Of a stretch of DNA of 37,301 nt, positions 19,981 to 32,800 are shown piece by piece; the first letter of the stretch is position 1, and the number at the start of each line of letters is the position of its first letter. This stretch comes from Bacteroidota bacterium (GTDB taxonomy: Bacteria > Bacteroidota > Bacteroidia > Chitinophagales > Saprospiraceae): the NCBI GenBank assembly GCA_003648285.1, contig QMOR01000003.1:1-37301 (forward strand), in the 5' to 3' direction. The position numbers and the translations under genes are program-made. A model generated the notes under the pieces. It ran no database searches. It was given only the letters and a program-made list of their open reading frames with translations, and was not told the origin of the DNA.

Positions 19981-20427
19981 ATGGAGTTGCATACATTAAA
20001 ACCCGCCAAAGGTGCCGTCAAAAGTGGACGTCGTCGTGGACGTGGTCAAGGATCAGGTCAAGGTGGTACCGCAAGTCGTGGTCACAAAGGTCAGAAGTCA
20101 CGCTCAGGTTATAGCCGCAAAAGAAATTTTGAAGGTGGACAAATGCCTCTGCAAATGCGTCTTCCGAAACGTGGTTTTAAATCACCAAATCGAACGGAAT
20201 ACGTGAAGATCAATCTGGATCAATTACAAGCTTTTGCCGATAAGCACAATAGCTCAGAGGTAACACTCGAATTGCTCAAGAGCCATCGGTATATCGCTAA
20301 ACGCGACCTTGTCAAGATACTGGGAAGAGGCGAGTTGACATCCGCAGTGTCTGTCGAAGTACATGCTATTTCTGAAACTGCCCGCAAAGCCATCGAAGAA
20401 AAAGGTGGGAAGATTACGCTAGTCTAG
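19981..20427 (+). CDS. rplO: 50S ribosomal protein L15
   Basis: MELHTLKPAKGAVKSGRRRGRGQGSGQGGTASRGHKGQKSRSG. Confidence 0.98.
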   Translation: MELHTLKPAKGAVKSGRRRGRGQGSGQGGTASRGHKGQKSRSGYSRKRNFEGGQMPLQMRLPKRGFKSPNRTEYVKINLDQLQAFADKHNSSEVTLELLKSHRYIAKRDLVKILGRGELTSAVSVEVHAISETARKAIEEKGGKITLV

Positions 20428-20428
20428 T

Positions 20429-21796
20429 ATGAAGAAATTTATAGAAACCCTCCGCAATATTTGGACTATTAAGGAACTGCGTCAGCGTATCCTGTTTACG
20501 CTTGCCATTTTGATGATTTATCGCTTCGGTACTTTTGTTGTACTGCCTGGTGTCGATCCAAAAGTCCTTTCGTCAGCTTTTACACAACGTACGGATCTCC
20601 TGGGTCTGATTAATTCGTTTACTGGAGGTGCATTTGGTAATGCATCCATTTTTGCGTTGGGAATCATGCCCTATATCACTGCATCAATCATCATCCAACT
20701 GATGGGTTTTGCCGTGCCTTACTTTCAACGACTCCAACAAAAGGAAGGTGAATCGGGCAGAAAGAAAATAACTCAAATCACCCGACTCCTGACCGTAGCT
20801 ATTACACTGGTACAGGGAGGTGCATACTTGTCATACGTCACCGGAATGGGTGCCGTCGACAATTCTTTGGCACCAGGTGTATTTTGGATGTCAAGTATCA
20901 TCATCTTATCTACAGGAACAATTTTCGCAATGTGGCTTGGTGAGCGTATTACAGACCGAGGTATCGGAAATGGAATCTCGTTGCTCATCATGATCGGTAT
21001 CATCGCGTCATTGCCTGGTGCACTGATCTTTGAAGTTCAGGCCAGTCTTGATGGTTCAGGTATGTTTTTACTTGTCATTGAATTGGCAGCATTTTTCGGC
21101 GTCACCATGGTAACCATCCTCATTGTTCAAGGGGTTCGAAGAATTCCGATACAATTTGCTAAACGCATGGTAGGGCGTGGGAACAGTGCGATTCCACAGG
21201 CAGGGGCGAGGGATTATATTCCCTTAAAAGTCAATGCTGCCGGTGTCATGCCAATTATCTTTGCACAGGCGCTTATGTTTCTGCCAATGACAGTTGCACA
21301 GTACTTCGCGGGTGATGCGAATGCCGCGATGGCAGGAGATGGACTCATGGGTCAACTAAACAACCCGTTTTCATTTTTGTCGAGCCTGTTTGCCTTTTTT
21401 CTCGTTGTGATTTTTACTTACGTCTATACGGCATTGCTTGTCAATCCGCAGCAGTATGCTGAGTACCTGAAAAGGCAAAATGCGTTTATTCCAGGTATCA
21501 AGCCAGGCAAAGCAACAGCTGACTTTATTGACACAACGACTACTCGTGTGACTCTGCCTGGGTCGATCTTTCTTGGACTTATTACAATTTTACCTGCAGT
21601 GGCGGTAGGATTTGGTATTAATCAGGGATTTGCCATTTTCTTCGGAGGAACATCTCTGCTAATCCTGGTGGGTGTCGTATTAGACACTCTTCAGCAGATA
21701 GAGAGTCACCTTCTCATGCGAAAGTATGATGGATTGGTAAAGTCAGGCAAGCTAAAAGGTCGTAGTGGTATGCAGAGCATTGGGGCACCAATGTAA
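20429..21796 (+). CDS. secY: Preprotein translocase subunit SecY
   Basis: 455 aa, multi-TM; GIMPYITASIIIQLM, GERITDRGIGNGISLLI, IPGIKPGKATADFID. Confidence 0.98.
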   Translation: MKKFIETLRNIWTIKELRQRILFTLAILMIYRFGTFVVLPGVDPKVLSSAFTQRTDLLGLINSFTGGAFGNASIFALGIMPYITASIIIQLMGFAVPYFQRLQQKEGESGRKKITQITRLLTVAITLVQGGAYLSYVTGMGAVDNSLAPGVFWMSSIIILSTGTIFAMWLGERITDRGIGNGISLLIMIGIIASLPGALIFEVQASLDGSGMFLLVIELAAFFGVTMVTILIVQGVRRIPIQFAKRMVGRGNSAIPQAGARDYIPLKVNAAGVMPIIFAQALMFLPMTVAQYFAGDANAAMAGDGLMGQLNNPFSFLSSLFAFFLVVIFTYVYTALLVNPQQYAEYLKRQNAFIPGIKPGKATADFIDTTTTRVTLPGSIFLGLITILPAVAVGFGINQGFAIFFGGTSLLILVGVVLDTLQQIESHLLMRKYDGLVKSGKLKGRSGMQSIGAPM

Positions 21797-21844
21797 TATC
21801 TGTATGCGCATCATTACATTTCATATAGCCAGTTTTTGAGGGAG

Positions 21845-22654
21845 ATGGTGTATTACAAAACATCAGAAGAGGTCGAGTTGATCAGACAAAGCTGTCTATT
21901 GGTCAGTAAGGTTCTGGAGCATGTAGCAAAGACCATAAAGCCAGGAATGAAGGGTGAAGTAATTGACAAACAAGCAGAAGAGCTTATTCGGGATCATGGA
22001 GCCGAGCCCGGCTTTAAAGGGTACCGTGGATTTCCCGCAACATTATGTGTTTCTGCCAATGAAAGTGTTGTGCACGGCATACCTGGGAATCAGCAATTTG
22101 CAGATGGAGATATTGTGTCAGTAGACTGCGGTGTTTTTCAGAACGGTTTTTTCGGTGATGCCGCGTATACATTTGCAATTGGGGATGTGAGCGAGGAAAT
22201 TCTGGAACTGATGCGAGTGACACGTGAATCTTTGTACCTGGGAATTGGTCAGGCTGTGGTAGGTAAACGTTTGGGCGATATCGGTCATGCCATACAGGAG
22301 AATGCTGAGCGGAAGCACAATTATGGGGTGGTCAGAGAATTGGTAGGGCACGGCATAGGGAAAAGCCTGCATGAGTCCCCAGAAGTCCCAAACTATGGCA
22401 GACGCGGGACAGGACCTATGCTTAAAGATGGTCTTGTCATTGCAATAGAGCCGATGATAAACCTCGGAAGGAAGGAAATATCTCAACTTGACGATGGTTG
22501 GACAGTGATCACACGTGATAAAAAAGCAAGTGCACACTTTGAACATACAGTGGTGGTGCGCAAGGGAGAGGCAGATATATTGTCAAACCATAGCCTTGTA
22601 GAACTGGCAGTTAAAAATAACCCGGAACTCAAGGATATCTCAGAAAAAAACTAG
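21845..22654 (+). CDS. map: Methionine aminopeptidase type I
   Basis: GFKGYRGFPATLCVSANESVVHGIPGNQ; GHGIGKSLHESPEVPNYG; ATG 21845 preferred over TTG 21836. Confidence 0.96.
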   Translation: MVYYKTSEEVELIRQSCLLVSKVLEHVAKTIKPGMKGEVIDKQAEELIRDHGAEPGFKGYRGFPATLCVSANESVVHGIPGNQQFADGDIVSVDCGVFQNGFFGDAAYTFAIGDVSEEILELMRVTRESLYLGIGQAVVGKRLGDIGHAIQENAERKHNYGVVRELVGHGIGKSLHESPEVPNYGRRGTGPMLKDGLVIAIEPMINLGRKEISQLDDGWTVITRDKKASAHFEHTVVVRKGEADILSNHSLVELAVKNNPELKDISEKN

Positions 22655-22677
22655 ATATTTGCACTCCAATTTGAAAA

Positions 22678-22896
22678 ATGGCCAAACAACCGCTTATAAA
22701 ACAGGATGGAATCATAGAAGAAGCATTGTCTAATGCGATGTTTAGGGTTCGTCTTGAGAATAATCATGTTTTGGTGGCAACAATTTCAGGAAAGATGCGG
22801 ATGCACTATATCCGAATCTTGCCAGGAGATAAAGTTGCAGTAGAAATGTCGCCTTACGACTTGTCGAGAGGGCGTATTACGTACAGATACAAGTAA
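22678..22896 (+). CDS. infA: Translation initiation factor IF-1
   Basis: [60 protein letters not shown]. Confidence 0.98.
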   Translation: MAKQPLIKQDGIIEEALSNAMFRVRLENNHVLVATISGKMRMHYIRILPGDKVAVEMSPYDLSRGRITYRYK

Positions 22897-22907
22897 AACA
22901 GCGTACC

Positions 22908-23024
22908 ATGAAAGTACGAGCATCAATTAAGAAGCGTTCCGTTGACTGCAAAATTGTTCGCAGGCATGGGAAGGTGTACATTATCAACAAGAAAAATCCC
23001 AGATTTAAACAACGTCAGGGGTAA
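22908..23024 (+). CDS. rpmJ: 50S ribosomal protein L36 (38 aa; missing from supplied ORF track)
   Basis: Hand translation: [38 protein letters not shown], between infA and rpsM. Confidence 0.97.
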   Translation: MKVRASIKKRSVDCKIVRRHGKVYIINKKNPRFKQRQG

Positions 23025-23041
23025 GCTAAACGAAGTCATTT

Positions 23042-23419
23042 ATGGCGAGGATTTCAGGAATAGACATACCAAGAGGCAAGCGCGGAGTGATCGGCTTGAC
23101 CTACATATATGGGATCGGAAAATCAACTTCCAGTGCCATTTTGGAAAAAGCTAAAATTGACGAAAACGTCAAAGTAAGCGATTGGACTGATGATAACATC
23201 ATGGTGATCGTAAAGCTTATCCAGGATGAGTATAAAGTAGAAGGTGAGTTGCGTTCCGAAGTGCAGATGAACATTAAGCGATTGATGGATATCGGATGTT
23301 ACAGAGGTCTGAGACACAGAAGGGGATTGCCTCTGCGTGGACAGAGGACACGAACCAACGCACGTACCAGGAAAGGTAGACGTAAGACAGTTGCCAACAA
23401 GAAGAAAGCAACTAAATAA
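23042..23419 (+). CDS. rpsM: 30S ribosomal protein S13
   Basis: [53 protein letters not shown]. Confidence 0.98.
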   Translation: MARISGIDIPRGKRGVIGLTYIYGIGKSTSSAILEKAKIDENVKVSDWTDDNIMVIVKLIQDEYKVEGELRSEVQMNIKRLMDIGCYRGLRHRRGLPLRGQRTRTNARTRKGRRKTVANKKKATK

Positions 23420-23446
23420 TTTAGTGTCAACAACAGAGTTGTTCCA

Positions 23447-23836
23447 ATGGCAAAAGCGAGAAAAAGCAGCAAGAAAAGAAAAGTCAGAGTCGAATCTGAA
23501 GGCGTAGCCTATATTCAGGCGTCGTTTAATAATATCATTATTTCCCTTTGCAACAAGCAGGGACAAGTGGTGTCACAAGGTAGTGCCGGTAAAGCTGGAT
23601 TCAGAGGTTCTAAAAAGAATACTCCGTATGCAGCCCAGATGGCAGCTACTGATGCTGCACGTGTGGCGCACGACGCTGGCATGCGCATGGTACAAGTCTA
23701 TGTGAAAGGACCGGGATCTGGCAGAGAAGCTGCAATCCGGGCTATCGATAATTCAGGTATCAAGGTTACTCGCATCAATGACGTTACTCCATTACCGCAC
23801 AATGGATGTCGCCCTCCGAAAAAGCGTAGAGTCTAA
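23447..23836 (+). CDS. rpsK: 30S ribosomal protein S11
   Basis: [61 protein letters not shown]. Confidence 0.98.
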   Translation: MAKARKSSKKRKVRVESEGVAYIQASFNNIIISLCNKQGQVVSQGSAGKAGFRGSKKNTPYAAQMAATDAARVAHDAGMRMVQVYVKGPGSGREAAIRAIDNSGIKVTRINDVTPLPHNGCRPPKKRRV

Positions 23837-23854
23837 TTCTTCAAGAAAGTAGAA

Positions 23855-24466
23855 ATGGCAAGATATACAGGTCCTAAGTCAAAAAAAGCACGTGCTCTTG
23901 GTGAAGCTATTTACGGCTTCGACAAAGTTTTCGAAAGAAAAAAGCACCGTCCGGGTCAACATGGTACGAGCAGAAGAAGAAGACAAAAGTCTGATTATGC
24001 TCTTCAGTTGATGGAGAAGCAGAAAGCCAAATACACATATGGTGTACTGGAGCGTCAGTTTAGAAATTTGTTTGAAAAAGCGAGTAGTAAGAAAGGCGTT
24101 ACGGGTGAGGTACTACTTCAGCTTCTTGAATCACGTCTCGATAATGTAGTGTTTCGCCTTGGTATTGCTCCTACACGGAGAGGTGCCCGGCAGCTCGTTT
24201 CGCATAAGCATATCCTCGTGAATGGCATTTTGACGAATATTCCGTCATATCACCTTCGTGATGGAGATGTGATTACGGTTCGTGCAAAGTCACGTCACCT
24301 TGATGTGATCCAAGCCAGCATAAACATTAAATCAGACGTGCGTAAATTCCCTTGGATAGAATGGAATCCTGATCGGTACGAAGGAACATTTATTGAGTTT
24401 CCGACTCGTGAGCAGATTCCCGAAAAAATCAATGAGCAGTTGATTGTGGAATTGTATTCCAAGTAA
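23855..24466 (+). CDS. rpsD: 30S ribosomal protein S4
   Basis: [54 protein letters not shown]. Confidence 0.98.
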   Translation: MARYTGPKSKKARALGEAIYGFDKVFERKKHRPGQHGTSRRRRQKSDYALQLMEKQKAKYTYGVLERQFRNLFEKASSKKGVTGEVLLQLLESRLDNVVFRLGIAPTRRGARQLVSHKHILVNGILTNIPSYHLRDGDVITVRAKSRHLDVIQASINIKSDVRKFPWIEWNPDRYEGTFIEFPTREQIPEKINEQLIVELYSK

Positions 24467-24528
24467 TCTAATTGAACCGGCCAGCAGGCTGTCACAATTG
24501 TTTTCAAACTTTCAAGCAGTAACGCCAT

Positions 24529-25527
24529 ATGAGTATCCTAAATTTTCAGCAGCCAGATAAAATTATTCTTCAGAAAGCGACCGATTTTCATGGACTTTTT
24601 GAATTTAAACCACTGGAGCCAGGATTTGGCCAGACTGTGGGTAATTCCCTGAGACGTGTCTTGTTATCCTCATTGGAGGGATATGCCATCTCTGCAGTAA
24701 GAATTGCAGGTGTAGATCACGAATTCTCCACTGTCAATGGAATCATTGAGGATGTGGTCGATATCATTCTCAATCTGAAGCAAGTTCGTATCAAGCAGGT
24801 TTTGGAAGACGATGGTGTGGAAGAAGAAAAAATTTACCTCACCATTAGTGGGAAGGAGGAATTTACAGCAAAGGATATTGAAGACCATACCAATGTTTTC
24901 GAAGTGATGAATCCTGATTTGGTGATATGTAACATGGACCCATCTGTGAACCTGGAATTGGAACTCACAATTACAAAAGGACGTGGTTATGTCCCTGCGG
25001 ATGAAAATCTCCCCAAAGACGCACCGATAGGTGTGATACCGGTGGATGCCATCTATACGCCTATCAAGAATGTGGCCTATCAGGTGTCAAGTACCCGTGT
25101 GGCACAACGTACGGATTATGAGAAACTGAGCTTCGAAATAGAGACTGACGGTACAATACATCCAGAGGAGGCGATCAAGGAGGCTTCACGCATCCTGATT
25201 CAGCACCTGATGTTGATCACCGACGAGAATATCACGTTTAACGATGCAACGAGCAGGGAAGAGGCGATTGTGGATGAGCACATTCTGCATATGCGTAAAC
25301 TCCTCAAGACTTCACTCGAGGATCTCGATCTGTCAGTACGAGCGTACAACTGCCTGAAAGCAGCCAAGATCAATGCACTAGGTGAGCTTGTACGTTATGA
25401 TACACATGAACTCTTGAAGTTCAGAAACTTTGGAAAGAAATCATTGGTCGAGATTGAGGAATTGCTTCAGGTCAAAGGACTGACTTTTGGAATGGACCTT
25501 TCCAAGTACAAACTTGACGAGGACTAA
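24529..25527 (+). CDS. rpoA: DNA-directed RNA polymerase subunit alpha
   Basis: [34 protein letters not shown]; alpha-[27 protein letters not shown]. Confidence 0.98.
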   Translation: MSILNFQQPDKIILQKATDFHGLFEFKPLEPGFGQTVGNSLRRVLLSSLEGYAISAVRIAGVDHEFSTVNGIIEDVVDIILNLKQVRIKQVLEDDGVEEEKIYLTISGKEEFTAKDIEDHTNVFEVMNPDLVICNMDPSVNLELELTITKGRGYVPADENLPKDAPIGVIPVDAIYTPIKNVAYQVSSTRVAQRTDYEKLSFEIETDGTIHPEEAIKEASRILIQHLMLITDENITFNDATSREEAIVDEHILHMRKLLKTSLEDLDLSVRAYNCLKAAKINALGELVRYDTHELLKFRNFGKKSLVEIEELLQVKGLTFGMDLSKYKLDED

Positions 25528-25589
25528 GATCAATTCATAAATTACTGCAATAACCTGTTGGTGTTGCGAGGTTAACAAATTATTCAATC

Positions 25590-26081
25590 ATGAGACACGG
25601 GAAGAAATTTAACCATCTCGGACGCAAGAAGGGACATAGAAGAGCCCTTTTGAGCAATCTGGCTGCAAACCTGATCGAGCACAAGAGAATCAATACAACA
25701 CTTGCTAAAGCGAAAGCATTGCGTGTCTACGTTGAGCCATTGGTGACAAAGGCAAAAGCTGATACGACACACTCGCGTCGGGTGGTCTTTAGTTATTTGC
25801 AGAATAAGGAGGCCGTTAAAGAATTGTTTGGCCCGATTAAAGAGAAGGTGGGTGATCGTCCAGGTGGTTATACACGGGTCATACGCATCGGATTTAGACA
25901 AGGAGATGCGGCAGAGATGGCAATGATTGAATTTGTTGACTATAATACTGAGTACTCTGTGGGTGGGGACGCTGAAACAGGCAAGCCTACTCGTCGACGG
26001 ACTCGCCGTGGAAGCAGCAAGAAGGCTGCAGAGAGTGCAGCACCGGCAGTAGCTACAGCAACTTCAGATGAAGAGGAATAG
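25590..26081 (+). CDS. rplQ: 50S ribosomal protein L17 with extended C-terminal tail
   Basis: [45 protein letters not shown]; tail [29 protein letters not shown]. Confidence 0.97.
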   Translation: MRHGKKFNHLGRKKGHRRALLSNLAANLIEHKRINTTLAKAKALRVYVEPLVTKAKADTTHSRRVVFSYLQNKEAVKELFGPIKEKVGDRPGGYTRVIRIGFRQGDAAEMAMIEFVDYNTEYSVGGDAETGKPTRRRTRRGSSKKAAESAAPAVATATSDEEE

Positions 26082-26108
26082 CATTGCAATGCACAACGAA
26101 AACAATAA

Positions 26109-26140
26109 GGGCGGTAACCATTGGTTGTCGCTCTTTTTTT
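26109..26140 (+). terminator. Rho-independent terminator of the ribosomal operon
   Basis: GGGCGGTAACC-ATT-GGTTGTCGCTC (11-bp stem incl. G-U pairs) followed by T7, 27 nt after rplQ stop. Confidence 0.85.
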
Positions 26141-26173
26141 ATGCCTGAAGTCAACAAAGGAGGTACATAATAA

Positions 26174-26181
26174 TATCTTTG
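26174..26181 (+). promoter_or_regulatory. Bacteroidota -7 box (TATCTTTG) for carA
   Basis: TATCTTTGCA 27 nt before carA ATG and just after the operon terminator; no clear -33 TTG at the expected spacing. Confidence 0.45.
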
Positions 26182-26207
26182 CACAGTACATAGACAGAGC
26201 TGCGAAA

Positions 26208-27320
26208 ATGGAATTAAAGGAACGACCTAAAGCGATAGTATTACTCGAAGATGGCACCTTGTATGAGGGTCTCGCAGGCGGAAAAATTGGGACAACCGTT
26301 GGGGAGATTTGCTTTAATACCGGCATGACCGGGTATCAGGAGATTTTTACCGATCCTTCTTATTATGGTCAAATTCTGGTCGCTACCAACGCGCACATCG
26401 GCAATTACGGCACAAAGGAAATGGATGCTGAGTCAGAGCATGTTCAGATTGCCGGATTTGTGTGTAAGAATTTCACGAATGAGTACAGCCGTCAACTCGC
26501 CGATCAGGACCTTCAACAGTATTTCGAGAAGGAAGAGACTGTTTGCATTCATTCGATAGATACACGGGCTATTGTAAAACACATCCGTGACAAAGGGGCT
26601 ATGAATGCGATCATTTCGTCTGAGATATCGGATATAGACGAACTGAGAACAATACTGAACAAGGCACCGAAAATGGAAGGTTTGGAGCTGGCGTCAAAGG
26701 TGTCAACAAAGGCACCAAAGTACCATGGGGATCCCAATGCTGGGTACAGGGTTGCCGCTTTGGATTTCGGGATGAAAAAGAATATTGCCAAATGCCTGGT
26801 TGAGAGAGGATGCTATGTTGGTGTGTTTCCTGCCCGTACAGAGGTGGACGTACTACAGAGATTTAATCCCGACGGATACTTCTTAAGCAATGGACCGGGC
26901 GATCCGGCAGCGATGGACTATGCGATTTCAAATGTGAAAGAAATTCTGAAATTGGATAAACCCGTTTTTGGAATCTGCCTCGGGCACCAATTACTGGCAC
27001 TGGCAGTAGACATACCTACTTACAAAATGCATCACGTGCACAGGGGAATTAATCATCCCGTGAAAAACCTGAAATCCGGATTGTGTGAGATAACAAGCCA
27101 GAACCATGGTTTCGGTGTCTCTCCGGATGCCATTCATGAAAATCGGGACAAGGTGGATGTGACACATGTCAATCTCAATGATGAATCAATTGAGGGTATT
27201 CGTGTGAAGGGCAAAAGGGCATTCTCTGTGCAGTACCATCCAGAATCGTCACCAGGACCTCATGATTCAAGGTATTTGTTTGACGATTTTATTCAACTCA
27301 TGGAATCAATAAAAAATTAA
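26208..27320 (+). CDS. carA: Carbamoyl-phosphate synthase small subunit
   Basis: AIVLLEDGTLYEG; FNTGMTGYQEIFTDPSY; GPGDPAAMD; FGICLGHQLLALA. ORF opens at 26121 but ATG 26208 (MELKERPKAIVL) fits the family start. Confidence 0.96.
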   Translation: MELKERPKAIVLLEDGTLYEGLAGGKIGTTVGEICFNTGMTGYQEIFTDPSYYGQILVATNAHIGNYGTKEMDAESEHVQIAGFVCKNFTNEYSRQLADQDLQQYFEKEETVCIHSIDTRAIVKHIRDKGAMNAIISSEISDIDELRTILNKAPKMEGLELASKVSTKAPKYHGDPNAGYRVAALDFGMKKNIAKCLVERGCYVGVFPARTEVDVLQRFNPDGYFLSNGPGDPAAMDYAISNVKEILKLDKPVFGICLGHQLLALAVDIPTYKMHHVHRGINHPVKNLKSGLCEITSQNHGFGVSPDAIHENRDKVDVTHVNLNDESIEGIRVKGKRAFSVQYHPESSPGPHDSRYLFDDFIQLMESIKN

Positions 27321-28633
<1,313 letters not shown>

Positions 28634-28653
28634 CACGTCTCAAGGCTCAAAGA

Positions 28654-28965
28654 ATGAAAACTATTTCTCAACTCAGGTCATGGCTTGATGGAATCAAGTT
28701 GTCACGGTGGCTGAATAAATATACAGTTACCCTTTCCGTATTTTTTGTTTGGATGATGTTTTTCGATCAGCACAATATGATAATGCAGTATCGATTGAAT
28801 CATACAACAAGCAAGTTGAAACAGCAGATAGCTCAAGACAGACAATTGCTTAAAGAAGCACAAGATGAATTGTATGTTTTGAAGAATTCTCCTGAAAAAT
28901 ATGCGCGTGAAAGATATTTAATGCACAAGCCTGATGAGGTTGTGTTTGTGGTAGTTAGAGAATAA
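28654..28965 (+). CDS. FtsB/DivIC-like septum formation initiator family protein
   Basis: N-terminal TM (YTVTLSVFFVWMMFFDQHNM) followed by coiled coil 'LNHTTSKLKQQIAQDRQLLKEAQDELYVLKNSPEKYARERYLMHKPDEVVFVV'. Confidence 0.85.
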   Translation: MKTISQLRSWLDGIKLSRWLNKYTVTLSVFFVWMMFFDQHNMIMQYRLNHTTSKLKQQIAQDRQLLKEAQDELYVLKNSPEKYARERYLMHKPDEVVFVVVRE

Positions 28966-28987
28966 ATCGTCTTAAGTACATTTTCAA

Positions 28988-29860
28988 ATGAGTATACTAG
29001 TCAACAAAGATAGCCGTGTCATCGTACAGGGGTTTACCGGGAAAGAGGGCAGTTTTCACGCTGGACAAATGATCGAGTACGGAACCAATGTCGTCGCCGG
29101 TGTTACTCCGGGAAAAGGCGGCACAGTCCATCTTGACCGACCCGTTTTCAATACAGTTGATCAGGCAGTAACCGAGACAGGAGGAAACGTGTGTATCATT
29201 TTCGTTCCACCTCGCTTTGCCGCGGATGCCATTTTGGAGTCAGTCGATGCTGGAGTCGGTGTTATTGTTTGTATCACAGAAGGCATTCCCGTGCAGGACA
29301 TGGCTCGAGTTATCGGTATTGTAAATGACTCGGATAGCCGCCTGATAGGACCAAACTGTCCCGGAATTATTACTCCGGGTGAAGCAAAAGTAGGTATCAT
29401 GCCTGGGTTTATTCATCGCAAGGGGCACGTGGGGATAGTCTCAAGGTCAGGTACATTGACGTACGAGGCTGTTGATCAGGTGACCAAGGCAGGCTTGGGC
29501 CAATCTACTTGCATAGGAATTGGAGGAGATCCAATTATTGGCACGACCACCCTGGATGCAATAAAATTACTCATGGCAGACCCGGATACAGACGGAATAG
29601 TCATGATTGGAGAGATTGGCGGACCAATGGAGGCCGATGCGGCCAATTGGATAAAAGAAAATGGCACAAAGCCAGTCGTCGGATTTATTGCAGGTCAAAC
29701 AGCTCCAAAAGGCCGTACGATGGGACATGCGGGCGCTATTATTGGCGGTGCAGAAGATACTGCAGCTGCCAAGATGAAAATCATGAAGGAGTGTGGTATA
29801 CACGTTATCAATTCACCAGCAGATATTGGGAGCACGATGGCGGAGGTCCTGAAGAGCTAA
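28988..29860 (+). CDS. sucD: Succinyl-CoA synthetase subunit alpha
   Basis: [74 protein letters not shown]. Confidence 0.98.
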   Translation: MSILVNKDSRVIVQGFTGKEGSFHAGQMIEYGTNVVAGVTPGKGGTVHLDRPVFNTVDQAVTETGGNVCIIFVPPRFAADAILESVDAGVGVIVCITEGIPVQDMARVIGIVNDSDSRLIGPNCPGIITPGEAKVGIMPGFIHRKGHVGIVSRSGTLTYEAVDQVTKAGLGQSTCIGIGGDPIIGTTTLDAIKLLMADPDTDGIVMIGEIGGPMEADAANWIKENGTKPVVGFIAGQTAPKGRTMGHAGAIIGGAEDTAAAKMKIMKECGIHVINSPADIGSTMAEVLKS

Positions 29861-32800
29861 AGCACTACTCGTTCTTGTTCCCGGATGTTGTCATCGAATT
29901 TCATGAGAGGAATCTCTATGAAGAATTTAGTCCCCTTGCCTTTTTCGGTTTCGAAATAAATTCTTCCATTAAATGTTTCCATGATATTTGCACATATGGC
30001 AAGGCCCAGTCCGGTCCCTGATGATTTTGTCGTAAAATTCGGCCTGAAAACACTATCGCGCATTTCTTCGGAAATTCCAATGCCGTTGTCTTCTACAGAA
30101 ATAATTGCGGCATCTCCTCTTTTGACAAGCGATATATTGATCATGCCACGCTTGTTATCCGGAATTGCCTGAATTGCATTTTTAATGACATTGTTCAGGA
30201 CACGCACCATTTGGTTGCGGTCAGCAAATACAATGATATCCTGAATTGGGACATATAATTGTACGTCCATATCATCCCGCTTTCTGAACAAGTCATGCAC
30301 GGAAGCAACCACATCATTTAATGCGACTTTTTCATTTTCGGACTGTGGTAATGTTGCAAAATTTGAGAATTCCGAGGCGATTCTCGATAAATTGTCGATC
30401 TGTTCGATTAGGGTATTGCTCACTCTTTTGACAAGGGCATGTATATCATCTGATTCCTTCGCACTTTTCTCAAGATACTGGATACTCAGCTTCATTGGTG
30501 TGAGTGGATTCTTGATTTCATGTGCCACTTGCTTTGCCATTTCACGCCAGGCAGTGTCGCGTTCTGTCAGGGCGAGAAGTTGAGCACTCTCATCCAGTTT
30601 TTGAATCATTAAATTATAGTCATTTATGAGCGCTCCAATCTCATCGTCGATACCCCATGGAATTTCCTCATTCTTTTTGCCGAGTTTTAATTTTTTCAAC
30701 TTTTCACCCAGCTGAGCCAATGGACGTGTAATTGAATTTGCTACACCGATGGCTAATGCAACAGCAATAAGAAATAGAAAAACGTAGGCGTTGAGCAACG
30801 TGCCAAAAAACCTTGATCCTGTTTCAGGGTCGGTCTGTGTCATGCTTATTCCGGGTAGTTCTATATATGCGTATTTACGACCGTTGTCATCACGGAGTGA
30901 CAACAATCCTTGATATGAAACACCTTGCGCAGTCTGAAGCGTCTGGATGCTGTATGTCAGATCACTCTGGTCCATTTCAAATTTATTAACAAATGACATC
31001 TTTATCGATGACCTGACAGGAACAGGTGATTGCGCATCACTTTGCAAAACAAGATCACCGTTCACATTGTAAATCTTTGCCTGTCGGTTATAGACATAAG
31101 CAATACCAGCAATTTTGGGTACAATATCTTCTGGCGTCGTAAGACTATCCGAAACAGGTATCGTCTGAGCAATAGATGTGGCAACAGCTCTCAGACGCTC
31201 CTCGAAATATTTTTTGTCGCGATCTTCTGATGTGTTGCGCAAATAAAAAACCGTTACAAATCCAATAATCACAAACGAGAGTATGATGAGGAAAACAATC
31301 GCGACCTGGATTCGATTTCTGAGGGTAGGTCTTGAGGAAAAGGAAATATTAACTTCCTTTGGTAAATAGTGCAAAAATGAGTTGGACAATGCCACAAAAA
31401 AGAGAAAAATATTAAATAGGGCAAATGTGTATGAGAAGAGTGAAATGATTTGCATTAAGCCGCTATTGCGCCTTCCGATAAGTACACTGTAAGCCCCGTT
31501 TTGGTACCCTACTTCACTGCGGACATCGTCGCCAATATTATAGAGCTTGTCATGCCGTATTGAATCAGGCAACAGCAATGGGTAGGCATAGTTGTAACTG
31601 TACGCAAGTTTATTGTCTTTAAATACACCGAGACTGTATCGGGATGGAATATTGGGAAGCCATGTGAGTACGACATCGTCGATATCCCTGCCGGACCCAT
31701 CTGTCAAATCCACACTCAACTGCTGTGCCTGGGTATATCGCGCACGGACATCCTTATCGATGTGATAGTTGTGTAAAACACCGGCCTCAAAACCAGCTAC
31801 CAACATCGTCCAGCATATGACCCAAATCACAGATCTATTATTGGATTCGGAGTATAAATCAAAGAGTACCAGTAGACTAAATCCCGCGATGTAAAATCCG
31901 AAAAGCGGGAAATTTAAATCTAGCATTGTTATGAATGGTAGACTGATTAATCCCGCTATGATCAAATCCACAGTTCTTCGATATATAGAAGGTTGAATTT
32001 GAGGTAGGTCTTGTAGCAGTCTTTGACCCAAAACGAATAATCCAAAAATGACACAAGCCAGGGATGTGAATACAGCTGCGTTATTCCCGCCCCAAAAACT
32101 GATGTGTTCCAGGTTGAGTGGGAGAGTGGTCTCTAGTATTAACCACCTTTGAATCCATGCAAACAGGCCCACAGATAATATCATCAATAAATAAGAGCCA
32201 ATTGTTATTGTGTACCGCTCAAGCAGTGTAGCCATTTTGCCAACCGGAGCAGGCTTGAAACGGGCCCAGAGCAGAGTGATTGTAGCGAATAGTACTGAGT
32301 CCATCAAAAGATCGGAAAGGCTATAGGGAAACGCGATCTTTGAGTTGATTGGGGTAAACAGGTTTAGTTCGTCAAATGTGGAGTGATAGTTCACAAATAT
32401 CAGGACCAGACGTAAAATGACTATTGTGCCTATTAACCACAGGTGTTTGTTTTGTCCAATGAGCCGCGGGGCGAATCGTGCAAGCATCAATGGCAGCCAA
32501 ACGGCTAACAGAATGCAAAAAGTAAGAGAACTGACAAGCAGTGCGAGTTGTTGCCAAAAGCCTAACTTTTCCTTTGCAAAGACAATTGCACACAGAACAT
32601 CACCCTCCACGGATGTGATGCGTTGCCACTCTTCTGTTTTTTGAATAGCCTCTGGCTTACTGACAAGCCTTATCCGATTGCGATCTATGCGATCTGACAG
32701 TACAGGTATTTTGGCGTATACAGTGTAGTTTGTGAAGTCGTGATATATCGTGTATTCCTTGATCAGGAAATCTTTGAGGTGATCACTTGCTATGAATGGC

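Noticed and set aside
25551-25574. TAACCT/AGGTTA inverted repeat between rpoA and rplQ as a regulatory leader
   Set aside because: Only 6 bp with a 12-nt loop; expected by chance in an AT-rich spacer without conservation data
29509-30021. 170-aa ORF overlapping sucD and the kinase 3' end
   Set aside because: Out-of-frame shadow of sucD; composition (WRR/YCR-rich) typical of a spurious frame
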